This document shows, in pieces, positions 24,553 through 33,578 of a stretch of 64,000 nt of DNA. Source of the DNA: Bradyrhizobium diazoefficiens (GTDB lineage Bacteria > Pseudomonadota > Alphaproteobacteria > Rhizobiales > Xanthobacteraceae); assembly GCF_016616425.1 (NCBI RefSeq), contig NZ_CP067101.1:2108001-2172000 (forward strand), read 5' to 3'. How positions within the stretch are numbered: position 1 is the first letter of the stretch; each line of letters starts with the position of its first letter. Made by a program: the position numbers and the translations under genes. The notes below the pieces were generated by a model. It saw only the letters and a list, made by a program, of their open reading frames with translations. It was not told where the DNA came from and did no database searches.

Positions 24553-24628
24553 TGGTGGGCCCGGCAGGACTCGAACCTGCAACCAGACCGTTATGAGCGG
24601 CCGGCTCTAACCATTGAGCTACAGGCCC
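24553..24628 (-). tRNA. tRNA with CAU anticodon, probably tRNA-Ile2
   Basis: 76 bases on the minus strand including encoded CCA (24553-24555). The acceptor stem GGGCCTG pairs with CGGGCCC. D-arm AGCTC...GAGC, anticodon loop CTCATAA with anticodon CAT, and T-arm with GGTTCGAGTCC are all intact. The GGGCC start and CTCATAAC loop fit the elongator Ile2 species (modified to read AUA) better than initiator Met, though Met cannot be excluded by eye. It marks the boundary between accessory DNA and the core-like half. Confidence 0.9.
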
Positions 24629-24981
24629 CGCCGCGAGGCGGCCGCTTTGGGCGCGGCCGGCAACGGTGCGCGGTTCGTTTACAGGGATGGGGGCAGGGGT
24701 GCAATGCTGGCTTGATCGGGGCGGAACGCGGGCCTGCGCGGAAAGCGCAAGCGTCGGATGATTTCAAAATTCGGAATAATCGCATTCTGCCATTGTTTTG
24801 CCCGACGAGTCAAATGGCCCTGTGATCATCCGGCGATGCCTCTCCTTGCGCTTCCCTAACCCATTGTAATTGCTGATCTCGTCTACTGTGCATGGGGTTG
24901 TTTTCGCACTTTTGGGTCTGAGGGGGCCTGTTGGCCTCCTCAGACGTCTTGTCGGCGAGCGATGGTCCGCGGCGGCCGCCC
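24629..24981. other. Intergenic region with a GC-rich hairpin
   Basis: About 350 bases without a gene. At 24916-24945 GTCTGAGGGGGCC and GGCCTCCTCAGAC form a 13-bp stem with one mismatch and a TGTT loop, lying 37 bases beyond the stop of the tctC-like gene. It has no T-run on the minus strand, so it may be a Rho-assisted or bidirectional terminator. Confidence 0.4.
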
Positions 24982-25956
24982 CTAGTCCACCGAGACCCCG
25001 GCGAACTCCACCACCTTGCGCCATTTCGCGGTCTCGTCCGCGACCAGCTTGCCGAACTCGGCCGGCGTCATCGGCTTGGGCAGGCCGCCGGTCTCGGTGA
25101 GGCGCGCCACCAGCTTGGGGTCCTTCAACGCTTCGCCGACGGCCTTATTGAGGATCTCGATGACCTCGGGCGGCGTGCCCTTGGGCGCGGAGATGCCGTA
25201 GAAGCCGACCGCTTCGAAGCCCGGCACGGTCTCGGCAATCGCGGGCACGTCCGGCACGCTCGGCCAGCGCTGCGGCGAGGTCACGCCCAGCGCGCGGACG
25301 TTGCCGCCCTTGGCCTGCTCCAGCGCGGAGGGCAGATTGTCGAAGATCAGCTGCACCTTGTTGGAGATGATGTCGGGGAAGGCGATCGCGGATCCCCGAT
25401 AGGGCACGTGCACCATGTCGCACTTGGTCATCGCCTTGAACAGTTCGGCCGACATGTGCACCGAGGTGCCGTTGCCGGACGAGGCAAAGGAGATCTTTCC
25501 GGGATTGGCCTTGCAGTAGTCGATGAACTCCCGAACGGTCTTGGCAGGAAACGCGTTGGAGACGACCAGCATGTTGGTGAGCTGCATGATGCTCGCGACT
25601 GGCACGGTGTCGCGCAGGAAGTCGAACGGCAGCCTCTTGTAGAGCGAGGTCGAGATCGCGTTGTTGGGCGCGACGAACAGCAGCGTGTAGCCGTCCGGGG
25701 CTGCGTTGATCGCCGCGGCGGCGGCGATGTTGCCGCCGGAGCCGGTGCGGTTCTCGACGATGAATTGCTGGCCGAGATGGTCCGACAGCCACTGCGCCAT
25801 GATCCGCGCCACGATGTCGACCGGACCGCCGGCGGAAAAGCCGATCAGCCAGTGCACGGGGCGGTCGGGATAGGCGGCGGAGGCGGGAGGTGTGGCGCTG
25901 AAAAGCATTGCAAGGACGGCGAGCCCGAACACACCTTGACGCAAAATTCGCAACAT
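24982..25956 (-). CDS. Tripartite tricarboxylate transporter substrate-binding protein (TctC/Bug family)
   Basis: A 324-residue periplasmic binding protein. The start at 25956 (MLRILRQGVF) has GGGAGG just upstream; the larger open frame is only G+C bias. Signal peptide to about residue 28 (FSATPPASA), then YPDRPVHWLIGFSAGGPVDI, the hallmark first strand-helix of Bug proteins, and GGNIAAAAAINAAPDGYTLL, VHVPYRGSAIAFPDIISNKV, RALGVTSPQRWPSVPDVPA. The family binds organic acids for TctAB-type transporters, but no TctA/TctB genes are near; orphan Bug proteins are common in this group. Substrate unknown. Confidence 0.9.
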   Translation of the reverse strand: MLRILRQGVFGLAVLAMLFSATPPASAAYPDRPVHWLIGFSAGGPVDIVARIMAQWLSDHLGQQFIVENRTGSGGNIAAAAAINAAPDGYTLLFVAPNNAISTSLYKRLPFDFLRDTVPVASIMQLTNMLVVSNAFPAKTVREFIDYCKANPGKISFASSGNGTSVHMSAELFKAMTKCDMVHVPYRGSAIAFPDIISNKVQLIFDNLPSALEQAKGGNVRALGVTSPQRWPSVPDVPAIAETVPGFEAVGFYGISAPKGTPPEVIEILNKAVGEALKDPKLVARLTETGGLPKPMTPAEFGKLVADETAKWRKVVEFAGVSVD

Positions 25957-26047
25957 GAGGCCTCCCATTGCTTTGTTGTCTTTAGGCGACATGCCCGGCG
26001 CTGCTTGCCAGCCCCGCCGCCGCGCCAACCGAGATCGGGGTGATGAA

Positions 26048-26106
26048 ATGGCGAATGGCGAGTTGCGAATAGAAGCGTCCCCCATTCGCCGCCCGCTATT
26101 CGCCAT
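26048..26106. repeat. Inverted repeat downstream of the LivK-like gene
   Basis: ATGGCGAAT (26048-26056) and ATTCGCCAT (26098-26106) are inverted, with further GGCGAAT/ATTCGCC words between them (26051-26090). It lies within 10 bases of the stop of the minus-strand gene at 26115, so may act as a transcription terminator or be a dispersed repeat. Confidence 0.4.
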
Positions 26107-26114
26107 CGGCTGGT

Positions 26115-27329
26115 CTACTTCTTCACCAGCGCACAGGCCGGATCCGGCGGGCCGAACGCCTTGTCGCCGGAGATCGTGGCGAGGATCTTGTAATAGTCCC
26201 ACGGATATTTGCTCTCTGCCGGCGTCTTCACCTGTACCAGCCAGAGGTCGTGCACCATCAGATTGTCCGCGCGCAGCTTTCCGTTGCGGGCGAAGAAATC
26301 CTCGATCGGCTTCTCGCGCATCTTGGCGGCGACCTTGAGCGGCTCGTCGGTGCCGGCTTCCTTGATGGCGTTGAGATAGTGCATGACGCTCGAATAGACA
26401 CCGGCCTGCCACATCGACGGCATCTTGTTCATTTTGGCGAAGTAGCGCTTCGACCATTCGCGGGTCTTGTCGTCCATGTCCCAGTAGAACGACGTCGTCA
26501 GGAGCAGGCCTTGCGCTGCCTGCAGGCCGAGGCCGTGGATGTCGGTGATCAGCGCCAGCAGCGCCGCCATCTGCTGGCCGCCCTTGAACACGCCGAACTC
26601 CGAGCCGGTCTTGATCTCGTTCATGTTGTTGGGCGGACCTGCGGCAATGCCGATGATCTTGGCCTTGGACGCCTGCGCCTGCAGCACGAAGGAGGAGAGA
26701 TCCGGCGTTGCCAGCGGCGGCCGCACCGAGCCCAGCACCTTGCCGCCATTGGCGGTGACGACGGCGGAGGCATCGCGCTCCAGCGAATGGCCGAAGGCGT
26801 AGTCGTCGGTGATGAAGAACCAGCTGTCGCCGCCGCGCTTGACCACCGCGTCCGCGGTGCCGACCGCCAGCGCGCGGGTGTCGAACACCCACTGGATCGC
26901 GTAAGGCGAGCAGAACTTGCCGTGGAAATCGGCGGTGCCGGTGGAGTGGGTGATGAACAGCCGCTTCTTCTCGTTGGCGATGTTCTGCACCGCGAGCCCG
27001 ACCGCCGAGACCGGCACGTCGACGATCAGATCGACCTGCTCGACGTCGAACCAGCGCCGCGCGATCGCCGCACCGATGTCGGCCTTGAGCTGATGGTCGC
27101 CGATCACGACGCTGATCGGCTTGCCGAGCACTGTGCCGCCGAAATCGTCGATCGCCATCTGCGCCGCCGTCACCGAGCCCTGGCCGGTCGGCGCGGAAGC
27201 CGGGCCGTTCATGTCGGTGAGCACGCCGATCTTGACGACGTCGTCGGAAACCTGCGCCATTGCGGCACCCGACATCAGCGTCGCCGCCAATGCGGCCGCG
27301 ACCGGTAGTCCAAATCTGGTTGGATTCAC
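26115..27329 (-). CDS. ABC transporter substrate-binding protein, branched-chain amino-acid type
   Basis: A 404-residue periplasmic binding protein (PBP type I, LivK/urea-binding style). Signal peptide to about residue 25 (LMSGAAMAQ), then VVKIGVLTDMNGPASAPTGQ, AAQMAIDDFGG, VDLIVDVPVSAVGLAVQNIA, RLFITHSTGTADFHGKFCSP, SWFFITDDYAFGHSLERDA. The C-terminal end has a WDYYKILATISGDKAF segment typical of the large subgroup seen in Bradyrhizobium. No permease or ATPase genes adjacent, so an orphan receptor; ligand unknown. Confidence 0.9.
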   Translation of the reverse strand: MNPTRFGLPVAAALAATLMSGAAMAQVSDDVVKIGVLTDMNGPASAPTGQGSVTAAQMAIDDFGGTVLGKPISVVIGDHQLKADIGAAIARRWFDVEQVDLIVDVPVSAVGLAVQNIANEKKRLFITHSTGTADFHGKFCSPYAIQWVFDTRALAVGTADAVVKRGGDSWFFITDDYAFGHSLERDASAVVTANGGKVLGSVRPPLATPDLSSFVLQAQASKAKIIGIAAGPPNNMNEIKTGSEFGVFKGGQQMAALLALITDIHGLGLQAAQGLLLTTSFYWDMDDKTREWSKRYFAKMNKMPSMWQAGVYSSVMHYLNAIKEAGTDEPLKVAAKMREKPIEDFFARNGKLRADNLMVHDLWLVQVKTPAESKYPWDYYKILATISGDKAFGPPDPACALVKK

Positions 27330-27756
27330 TGCTTGTCCTCCCCTGATCCGGCTCGTTGGCCGGTGGTTGCCCCGGGTGTGCCCCCGGCTGAATTGGTTTC
27401 TTTTGCAACTATTTGGGGGCGGGCGTCAATGACAGGCTACGAAGCGGATCTGGCCGGCGGGCGAGGGACCATAGCCCCTCAGTTCATCGGCGCGCTGTGG
27501 TGTTGCCGCATCGCCATCCTGGCGCCGAGCGCAAGCACGTCGGTCAGGCCGTGCAGGTGCTTGGGATTGCCTTGCGGCAGCACGAGACCTTGCTTGCGGC
27601 GCACAAACGCGATCAGCACCGCATCATGCAGACTCGGAGCTGCCCTCTATCTGTTGTTGTCCGCATCGGCCGCTGCGACGCGCAAAGCGTCACGAGTGCG
27701 GCGCAATCGATCATCATCATCATCATGATCGCGTCATGGCAAATGGGAACCTGATC
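27330..27756. other. Divergent intergenic region between livK-like and tupA-like genes
   Basis: Contains promoters for both flanking genes. Near 27707-27730 a short run of ATC/ATG triplets ends in GATCAT and ATGATC, forming a small palindrome just before the tupA start. I see no molybdenum-cofactor riboswitch-like fold by eye. Confidence 0.35.
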
Positions 27757-28584
27757 ATGGGCCGCCTGTCCGTTGCATTCGCGCTCTTCTGCGGCCTCAT
27801 CGTGGGCGTTGCGGCGTCGTCCGCGGAGGACCGCGCGATCGTGCTGGCCACGACCACATCGACGCAGGAGTCCGGCCTGCTCGACTATCTGCTGCCGATC
27901 TTCCACGACAAGACGGGCATCGAGGTGACCGTGATCGCGCGGCGCGCCGATGAGGTGCTGAGCGGGCCGCGAAGGGGAGAGGCCGACGTCGTGCTGATGC
28001 ATGCGCGTCCGCAGGAGGAGAAATTCGTCGCCGACGGGTTTGGCGTGAAGCGTTTCGACGTGATGTACACCGACTACGTGCTGATCGGGCCGAAGAGCGA
28101 TCCGGCGGGCGTGAAGGGCAAGGACATCGTGACGGCGCTGAAGGCGATCGAAGCCAAGGGCGCGCCGTTCGTGACGCGCGGCGATCGGTCGGGCACCCAT
28201 GCCGCGGAGCTCGCGCTCTGGATCGTCGCCGGCATCGACATCGCCGGCGCCAAGGGCCCCTGGTATCGCGAGGTCGGGCAGGGCATGACCTCGGCCCTCG
28301 ATGCCGCGCGCGCCGCGAATGCCTATATGCTGTCGGACCGCGGCAGCTGGGTCTCGTTCAAGGATCGCGGCGATCTCGACATCGTCGTCGAAGGCGACCG
28401 GCGGCTGCTCAATCAGTACGGCGTGATGCTGGTGAACCCCGGGAAGTTTCCGAACGTGAAGAAGGACCTCGCGCAGACCTTCATTGACTGGCTGACCTCG
28501 CCCGAGGGGCAGACGGCGATCGCCGGCTACAAGGTCGACGGGCAGCAGTTGTTCTTCCCGAATTCGGACGGGTCGGGCGGCTGA
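27757..28584 (+). CDS. tupA: Tungstate/molybdate-binding periplasmic protein, TupA-like
   Basis: A 275-residue product from the ATG at 27757 (an ATG at 27736 adds seven residues). Signal peptide LSVAFALFCGLIVGVAASSA. The mature start IVLATTTSTQESGLLDYLLP is the TupA/WtpA-type oxyanion-binding signature. RADEVLSGPRRGEADVVLMH, THAAELALWIVAG and YMLSDRGSWVSFKDR follow. TupA binds tungstate with high affinity for TupBC ABC transporters, but no tupB/tupC follow. Instead two MoeA-type genes lie directly downstream on the same strand, linking oxyanion capture to molybdopterin metallation (inferred). Confidence 0.85.
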   Translation: MGRLSVAFALFCGLIVGVAASSAEDRAIVLATTTSTQESGLLDYLLPIFHDKTGIEVTVIARRADEVLSGPRRGEADVVLMHARPQEEKFVADGFGVKRFDVMYTDYVLIGPKSDPAGVKGKDIVTALKAIEAKGAPFVTRGDRSGTHAAELALWIVAGIDIAGAKGPWYREVGQGMTSALDAARAANAYMLSDRGSWVSFKDRGDLDIVVEGDRRLLNQYGVMLVNPGKFPNVKKDLAQTFIDWLTSPEGQTAIAGYKVDGQQLFFPNSDGSGG

Positions 28585-28639
28585 GGCCCGCATCGCCGGG
28601 CGGTTGCCAAACCGGGCGATGCATGGTCCATCATGGCGC

Positions 28640-29746
28640 ATGACCCAGCGCCTGCCGCCATCGCTCACGCCGCTCGAGAATGCGCTCGCCGCGCTGCTGA
28701 ACGGGCTTGAGCCGCTTGCGCCGGTGGAATTGCCATTGACCGACGCGGCCGGCTGCATCGCGGCGGGCACTGCGCTGCTTGCGGCCTATCCGCCTCACGA
28801 CATTGCTGCCACGGACGGTTGGGCGTTCTGCGCCAATGATCTCGTCGGCGCGTCCTCTTATTCGCCGCTGCCTTTGACAAGAGTGCCCTCGTGGGTCGAG
28901 GCCGGCGAAGCGATGCCGGCGGGATGCGACTGTGTGCTCGATGCCGACGCGGTGGAGGCGTCCGGGCCGCTCGTGCAGGTGCTGGCGGAAGGCGTGCCTG
29001 GGCAGGGCGTCAGGCGCGCCGGTAGCGACATCGCGGAACGCACGGAGGCTGGCGCCGAGGGGTATCCGGTCGGTGCGGCTGATCTTCTGGTCGCGCGCGT
29101 CGCGGGGCTGGAACAAATCGGCGTGCGGCGGCCTCGTCTGCGCATCGTCAATGTGCCGGGTGCAACGGCAACGATGCATATGATAGCCGGTCTCGCGCGT
29201 GCCGCGGGACTGGACGTGGAAATGCGCGAAGCAGGTGCGCGCGATCAAGCATCGATTGCCGATGTGCTCGATGCGTCCTCTTGCGATCTCGTGCTGACGG
29301 TGGGCGGCAGCGGCGTCGGTCGACGGGATGCCGCTGTCATGGCCCTCGCCCGGCGTGGCGAGGTACTGGCCCATGGCGTTGCGCTCCAGCCTGGACGCAC
29401 GGCCGCGGTCGGGCGGCTCGGACGGATTCCCGCGGTTACCCTGCCCGGCTCGCCCGATCATGCGCTTGCGGCCTGGCTCGCACTCGTGCTGCCGCTCGTC
29501 GACCGCCTGTCGGCGCGGCGGCCCCGCCGCCAGGCGACCCTGCCGCTTGCGCGCAAGATCGCATCCAGCGGCGGCATCGCCGAGATCGTTCTGCTCGCGG
29601 AGGAACGTCATGCCTGGACGCCGCTTGCAGTCGGGGAATGGCCGCTCCGGGTCATTGTCCGCGCGGATGCATGGCTGCTCGTTCCCGGTGACAGCGAGGG
29701 ATTTGCAGCAGGGGCGCCGGTCGATGCTTATCTGATGCGGGAGTGA
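28640..29746 (+). CDS. Divergent MoeA-like molybdopterin protein
   Basis: A 368-residue protein (start at MTQRLPPSLTP; an ATG at 28619 is possible). It has the MoeA layout but altered motifs: DIAATDGWAF instead of the usual N-S-A-x-D-G-Y-A, VPGQGVRRAGSDIAERTEAG, LVLTVGGSGVGRRDAAVMAL in place of the usual GGVSVG-D loop, GVALQPGRTAAVGRLG, and LPGSPDHALAAWLAL in place of LPGNPVAA. MoeA inserts molybdate into adenylated molybdopterin. The altered motifs and the tungstate-binding neighbour hint at a different metal or cofactor step. It lies 14 bases upstream of the MoeA-PBP fusion. Confidence 0.75.
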   Translation: MTQRLPPSLTPLENALAALLNGLEPLAPVELPLTDAAGCIAAGTALLAAYPPHDIAATDGWAFCANDLVGASSYSPLPLTRVPSWVEAGEAMPAGCDCVLDADAVEASGPLVQVLAEGVPGQGVRRAGSDIAERTEAGAEGYPVGAADLLVARVAGLEQIGVRRPRLRIVNVPGATATMHMIAGLARAAGLDVEMREAGARDQASIADVLDASSCDLVLTVGGSGVGRRDAAVMALARRGEVLAHGVALQPGRTAAVGRLGRIPAVTLPGSPDHALAAWLALVLPLVDRLSARRPRRQATLPLARKIASSGGIAEIVLLAEERHAWTPLAVGEWPLRVIVRADAWLLVPGDSEGFAAGAPVDAYLMRE

Positions 29747-29759
29747 CAAGGGTTCCGGC

Positions 29760-31709
29760 ATGACGATCATTCCGCAATCGCAAGACCGCAGCGGGGTCGA
29801 CCAGGCGCAGTTCCTCAAGATGCTCTCGCGCGAGGAGGCCCTGGCGCGCTTTGAGGCGGCATTGTTCCCGCGCGAGCTTCCGAGCGAAAGGTGCAAGCTC
29901 GCTGCTGCGCTCGGTGCAGCGCTTGCCGAAGATGTCACTGCGCCGATCGACGTTCCACCGTTCGACCGTTCCAATGTCGACGGTTTTGCCGTACGCGCCG
30001 CGGATCTGGCGGCGGCTGGCGAAGGCGCACCCGTATGCCTTGCGCTGAACGGCGAAACCATTCACTGCGGCACGGCACCAAGGCTGCAGGTGGCGGCAGG
30101 AACCGCAACGCCGATCGCCACCGGCGGTCCGTTACCGCGTGGCGCCGACGCCGTTGTCATGGTCGAACACACCCAGCCGGCAGGGACGGCTACGATCGAG
30201 GTTCGTCGTGCCCCGTCTCCGGGGCAATTCGTCTCCTACGCTGGATCCGACATCGCTCGCGGCGAGGCGCTGCTGCGTGCCGGCACGATCATCGGCTCGC
30301 GCGAGATCGGCATGCTGGCCGCTTGCGGCATTGCCGAAGTGAACGTCGTGCGCAAGCCGCTTGTTGCGGTGATCTCCACCGGCGATGAGCTGGTTCAGCC
30401 CGGTGAGGTGCTCGCGCCTGCCGATATTTACGATACCAACGGCGCCATCGTCGCGGCCGCGATCAACGAGAACGGCGGCGAGGCCGTCTTTCTCGGCGCC
30501 ATCCCCGACGATGAAGCCAAGCTCGAAGCTGCCATGCGCCGCGCGCTGGCGGATGCCGACATGCTGGTGCTGTCAGGGGGCACCTCGAAAGGCGCGGGCG
30601 ACCTGTCCCATCGCATCATTGGCCATCTCGGCCAGCCCGGCATCATCGCGCATGGCGTTGCGCTCAAGCCCGGCAAGCCGCTGTGCCTTGCGGTGTGCGA
30701 CGGCAAGCCGGTGGTGATCCTGCCGGGCTTTCCGACCTCAGCGATGTTCACCTTCCACGACATGATCGTGCCGGTGCTGCGCAGGATGGCCGGGCTGCCG
30801 CCGCGCTCGGATGCCAAGGTGAGCGCGACGGTGCCAGTTCGTATCGCTTCCGAGCTCGGCCGCACGGAATTCGTCATGGTTTCGCTGGTCGAGGGCAGCG
30901 GCGGTCTGATCGCCTATCCTTCGGGCAAGGGCTCCGGTGCAATCACGTCCTTCGCGCAGGCCGATGGTTTCCTGCGTATCGACGCACTCGCCGACCAGAT
31001 GCCGGCCGGGACCGAAGCCGAGGTGACGCTGTTCACGCCGCATGTGCGCGTGCCCGATCTCGTCATCGTCGGCAGCCATTGCACCGGCCTCGATCTCGTC
31101 ACGGCACAGCTCGCGCATGCCGGCCTGACCGTGCGCTCGATCGCTGTCGGCAGCCTCGGCGGGCTTGCAGCGGCACGGCGCGGCGAATGCGATCTCGCGC
31201 CGATCCATCTGTTCGACGACAAGAGCCAGACCTACAACACGCCCTATCTCGTCGAGGGACTCGAACTCGTCCCCGGCTGGCGGCGAATGCAGGGCATCGT
31301 GTTCCGTAAAGGCGACGAGCGTTTCGAAGGCCTCGGTGCAAAAGACGCCGTTGCTGCGGCGCTCACTGACCCCGCCTGCATTATGGTCAACCGCAACCAG
31401 GGCGCCGGCACGCGCATCCTGATCGACCGGCTGCTCGGCGGTGCGCGGCCGGAGGGCTATTGGAACCAGCCGCGCTCGCACAACGCCGTTGCCGCGGCCG
31501 TCGCGCAGCATCGCGCCGATTGGGGCATGACCATCGCGCCGGTCGCCCATGCGGCCGGCCTCGATTTCATTCCGTTCGCGGAGGAGCATTATGATTTCGC
31601 GCTGGTAATGGCGCGCCGGGAGCGCCCGGCGGTGCGGGCCTTTCTCGACGCACTCGGCTCGGACGAGGCGCGCGCCGCGCTGGAGCGCGCCGGCTTCCGA
31701 CCTGCGTAG
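29760..31709 (+). CDS. MoeA fused to a C-terminal periplasmic-binding-like domain
   Basis: A 649-residue two-domain protein. Residues 1-425 are a full MoeA: PPFDRSNVDGFAVRAADL, LPRGADAVVMVEHTQPAG, VAVISTGDELVQPGEVLAPA, ADMLVLSGGTSKGAGDL, GVALKPGKPLCLAVC, VILPGFPTSAMFTFHDM. From about 432 (VPDLVIVGSHCTGLDLVTAQ) to the end is a PBP-like domain: SLGGLAAARRGECDLAPIH, then NRNQGAGTRILIDRLLGGAR and AAAVAQHRADWGMTIAP. In other proteins this domain resembles the ligand sensor of ModE/LysR-type regulators. It may sense or deliver molybdate or tungstate. No signal peptide, so cytosolic. Confidence 0.9.
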   Translation: MTIIPQSQDRSGVDQAQFLKMLSREEALARFEAALFPRELPSERCKLAAALGAALAEDVTAPIDVPPFDRSNVDGFAVRAADLAAAGEGAPVCLALNGETIHCGTAPRLQVAAGTATPIATGGPLPRGADAVVMVEHTQPAGTATIEVRRAPSPGQFVSYAGSDIARGEALLRAGTIIGSREIGMLAACGIAEVNVVRKPLVAVISTGDELVQPGEVLAPADIYDTNGAIVAAAINENGGEAVFLGAIPDDEAKLEAAMRRALADADMLVLSGGTSKGAGDLSHRIIGHLGQPGIIAHGVALKPGKPLCLAVCDGKPVVILPGFPTSAMFTFHDMIVPVLRRMAGLPPRSDAKVSATVPVRIASELGRTEFVMVSLVEGSGGLIAYPSGKGSGAITSFAQADGFLRIDALADQMPAGTEAEVTLFTPHVRVPDLVIVGSHCTGLDLVTAQLAHAGLTVRSIAVGSLGGLAAARRGECDLAPIHLFDDKSQTYNTPYLVEGLELVPGWRRMQGIVFRKGDERFEGLGAKDAVAAALTDPACIMVNRNQGAGTRILIDRLLGGARPEGYWNQPRSHNAVAAAVAQHRADWGMTIAPVAHAAGLDFIPFAEEHYDFALVMARRERPAVRAFLDALGSDEARAALERAGFRPA

Positions 31710-31754
31710 ATCGATGACGTGGCGTTGAAGCCGCGCGACAGGGTGGGGGACACG

Positions 31755-32885
31755 ATGGCAAGGCCGCTTTCGGTTGCGATTGTCGGTGCCGGCATGGGCG
31801 GACTTGCGACCGCGGCGGCGCTGAGGCGCGTCGGCATCGACCTGAGGGTCTACGAGCAGGCCTCCCAATTCGCCCGCATCGGCGCCGGCATCCAGATCGG
31901 CTGCAATGCCATGAAGGTGTTGCGTGCGCTGGGTCTCGAGGCGCGGATGCGCAGGCATTGCTTCTATCCGCGCTCCTGGAACAATCGCGACTGGAAGAGC
32001 GGCGACATCAAGTTCGACATGATCTTCGGTGAGAGCGCGGAAGAGAAGTTCGGCGCGCCCTATCTGCTCGCCCATCGCGGCGACTTGCATGCGGCGCTGG
32101 TGAGCGCGGTTCCAGACGAATGCGTGCGGCTCAACCACAAGCTGGTCGATCTCGTCGAAACCGGTGACGGCGTCCGGCTGAGTTTCGCCGACGGCGCGAG
32201 CGCCGTGGCCGATGCCGTGATCGGCGCAGACGGCGTCCATTCGATGGTACGCGATATCCTGTTCGACACTGCGCCGGCCAAATTCACCGGCCGCATCGCC
32301 TATCGCACGACCTATCCCGCCGCACTGCTCGGAGGCACGGAGATTGACGACTGCACCAAATGGTGGGGCGAGGACCGCCACATCGTGATCTATTACGTCA
32401 AGCCTGATCGCAGCGAGGTCTATCTCGTCACCAGCCAGCCGGAGCCCGACTTCCGCATCGAATCGTGGTCGGCGAAGGGTGACGTGCGCGACCTTCGCGC
32501 ATCGTTCGAGGGCTTTCATCCGCAGGTCGGCCAGGTGCTCGCGGCGTGCCCCGACGTCCACAAATGGGCGATCATGGATCGCGGTGCGCTCGAGCGCTGG
32601 GGCGACGGCAAGGTGACGCTGCTCGGCGATGCCTGCCACCCCATGACGCCCTACATGGCGCAAGGTGCGGCCATGGCGATCGAGGACGCCGCGGTGCTGT
32701 CGCGCTGCCTCGACGGCGTCGATCGTGACGGCGTCGCGGATGCATTCCGCCGCTTCGAGGCGACGCGCAAGGCGCGCACGACGCGGGTGCAGGAGACCTC
32801 GCGCGCGAACATCTGGCTGAAGCAGCGCACCGATACGAGCTGGGTTTACGGCTACGACGCCTGGGAGGTGCCGCTGGCGGCTTGA
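31755..32885 (+). CDS. FAD-dependent aromatic monooxygenase, 6-hydroxynicotinate 3-monooxygenase-like
   Basis: A 376-residue flavoprotein. The start at 31755 has GGGGGA upstream. GXGXXG Rossmann motif VAIVGAGMGGLATAAALRR (about 7-25), the DG-type motif VIGADGVHSMVRDIL, and the C-terminal GD motif LLGDACHPMTPYMAQGAAM. CTKWWGEDRHIVIYY and TSWVYGYDAWE closely resemble NicC of nicotinate degradation. No other nic genes are present, so the substrate may differ. It is placed between two cofactor clusters on the same strand as the MoeA genes, about 45 bases after the fusion. Confidence 0.8.
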   Translation: MARPLSVAIVGAGMGGLATAAALRRVGIDLRVYEQASQFARIGAGIQIGCNAMKVLRALGLEARMRRHCFYPRSWNNRDWKSGDIKFDMIFGESAEEKFGAPYLLAHRGDLHAALVSAVPDECVRLNHKLVDLVETGDGVRLSFADGASAVADAVIGADGVHSMVRDILFDTAPAKFTGRIAYRTTYPAALLGGTEIDDCTKWWGEDRHIVIYYVKPDRSEVYLVTSQPEPDFRIESWSAKGDVRDLRASFEGFHPQVGQVLAACPDVHKWAIMDRGALERWGDGKVTLLGDACHPMTPYMAQGAAMAIEDAAVLSRCLDGVDRDGVADAFRRFEATRKARTTRVQETSRANIWLKQRTDTSWVYGYDAWEVPLAA

Positions 32886-32930
32886 TCCTGTCATTGCCCG
32901 GAGCCGCCGGGCTCCGCCGTTTCGCGGCCG

Positions 32931-33578
32931 TCAGGACGCCTCATCCAGTGCCGCCAGCCGCTCCGCTTCGGCGATGTCCTCGACCGTGTTGGCGTTGAAA
33001 AAGGGATCGAGCGGCTCGACCGGCCACGTCACCGTCGCGAGCGGATAGCGTGCGGTCCAGCGGTCGATCTTGCGGAGGTCTTCGACGACCAGCGCGTGAC
33101 GCAGCTCGTCGCGCAAGGCGACGCGCCACAGACCGACCACCGGATGCGACTGGTCGCCTGATGCGGCGACCGCGAGCTCTGCGTTCTCGCGTGCGCGCGC
33201 TTCGTGCAGGCGAGCAACCAGATCGCGCGGCAGGAATGGGCAATCGCCGGCGGCGCTGAGCACCCATTCGACGTCCGGCCGTTTTGTCGCGGTCCAGTCC
33301 AGCGCAGCGAGAATGCCGGCGAGCGGACCGGGAAAGCCGGGCAAGTCGTCGGGAACGACCTGCAGGCCGAAGGCGGCGAAACGCGCGGGATCGCCATTGG
33401 CGTTGAGGATCAATCCGCTGCATTGCGGCGTCAAGCGCGCGATCACGCGCTCCAAAATGGTGCGGCCGCCGATGGTGCGCATCGGCTTGTCGCCGCCACC
33501 CATGCGGCGGGCGAGACCGCCGGCGAGCAGCACGCCAAGAGTTGGCGGAATAGTCGTGGGCGGAAAATTAGTCGTCAC
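32931..33578 (-). CDS. mobA: Molybdenum cofactor guanylyltransferase MobA
   Basis: A 215-residue protein; GTG at 33578 has AAGGG eight bases upstream, better than the GTG at 33587. The nucleotidyltransferase signature [20 protein letters not shown] with LAGG-x-x-x-R-M-G-x-x-K is complete, followed by [51 protein letters not shown] and [16 protein letters not shown]. MobA adds GMP to Mo-molybdopterin to form bis-MGD, the cofactor needed by formate dehydrogenase encoded downstream. It overlaps the end of fdhD by 11 bases. Confidence 0.95.
   Translation of the reverse strand: MTTNFPPTTIPPTLGVLLAGGLARRMGGGDKPMRTIGGRTILERVIARLTPQCSGLILNANGDPARFAAFGLQVVPDDLPGFPGPLAGILAALDWTATKRPDVEWVLSAAGDCPFLPRDLVARLHEARARENAELAVAASGDQSHPVVGLWRVALRDELRHALVVEDLRKIDRWTARYPLATVTWPVEPLDPFFNANTVEDIAEAERLAALDEAS

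Noticed and set aside
24982..27408. Single 808-codon minus-strand protein covering both binding-protein genes
   Set aside because: The two binding proteins have separate signal peptides and starts; the first half of the long frame is the wrong frame of the LivK-like gene.
27705..27732. ATC/CAT triplet repeat as a phase-variation tract
   Set aside because: Too short and not placed to change a frame or promoter spacing in an obvious way.
30738..32894. 718-codon minus-strand frame opposite the moeA fusion and the monooxygenase
   Set aside because: Spans two recognised genes on the other strand; only G+C-driven openness.
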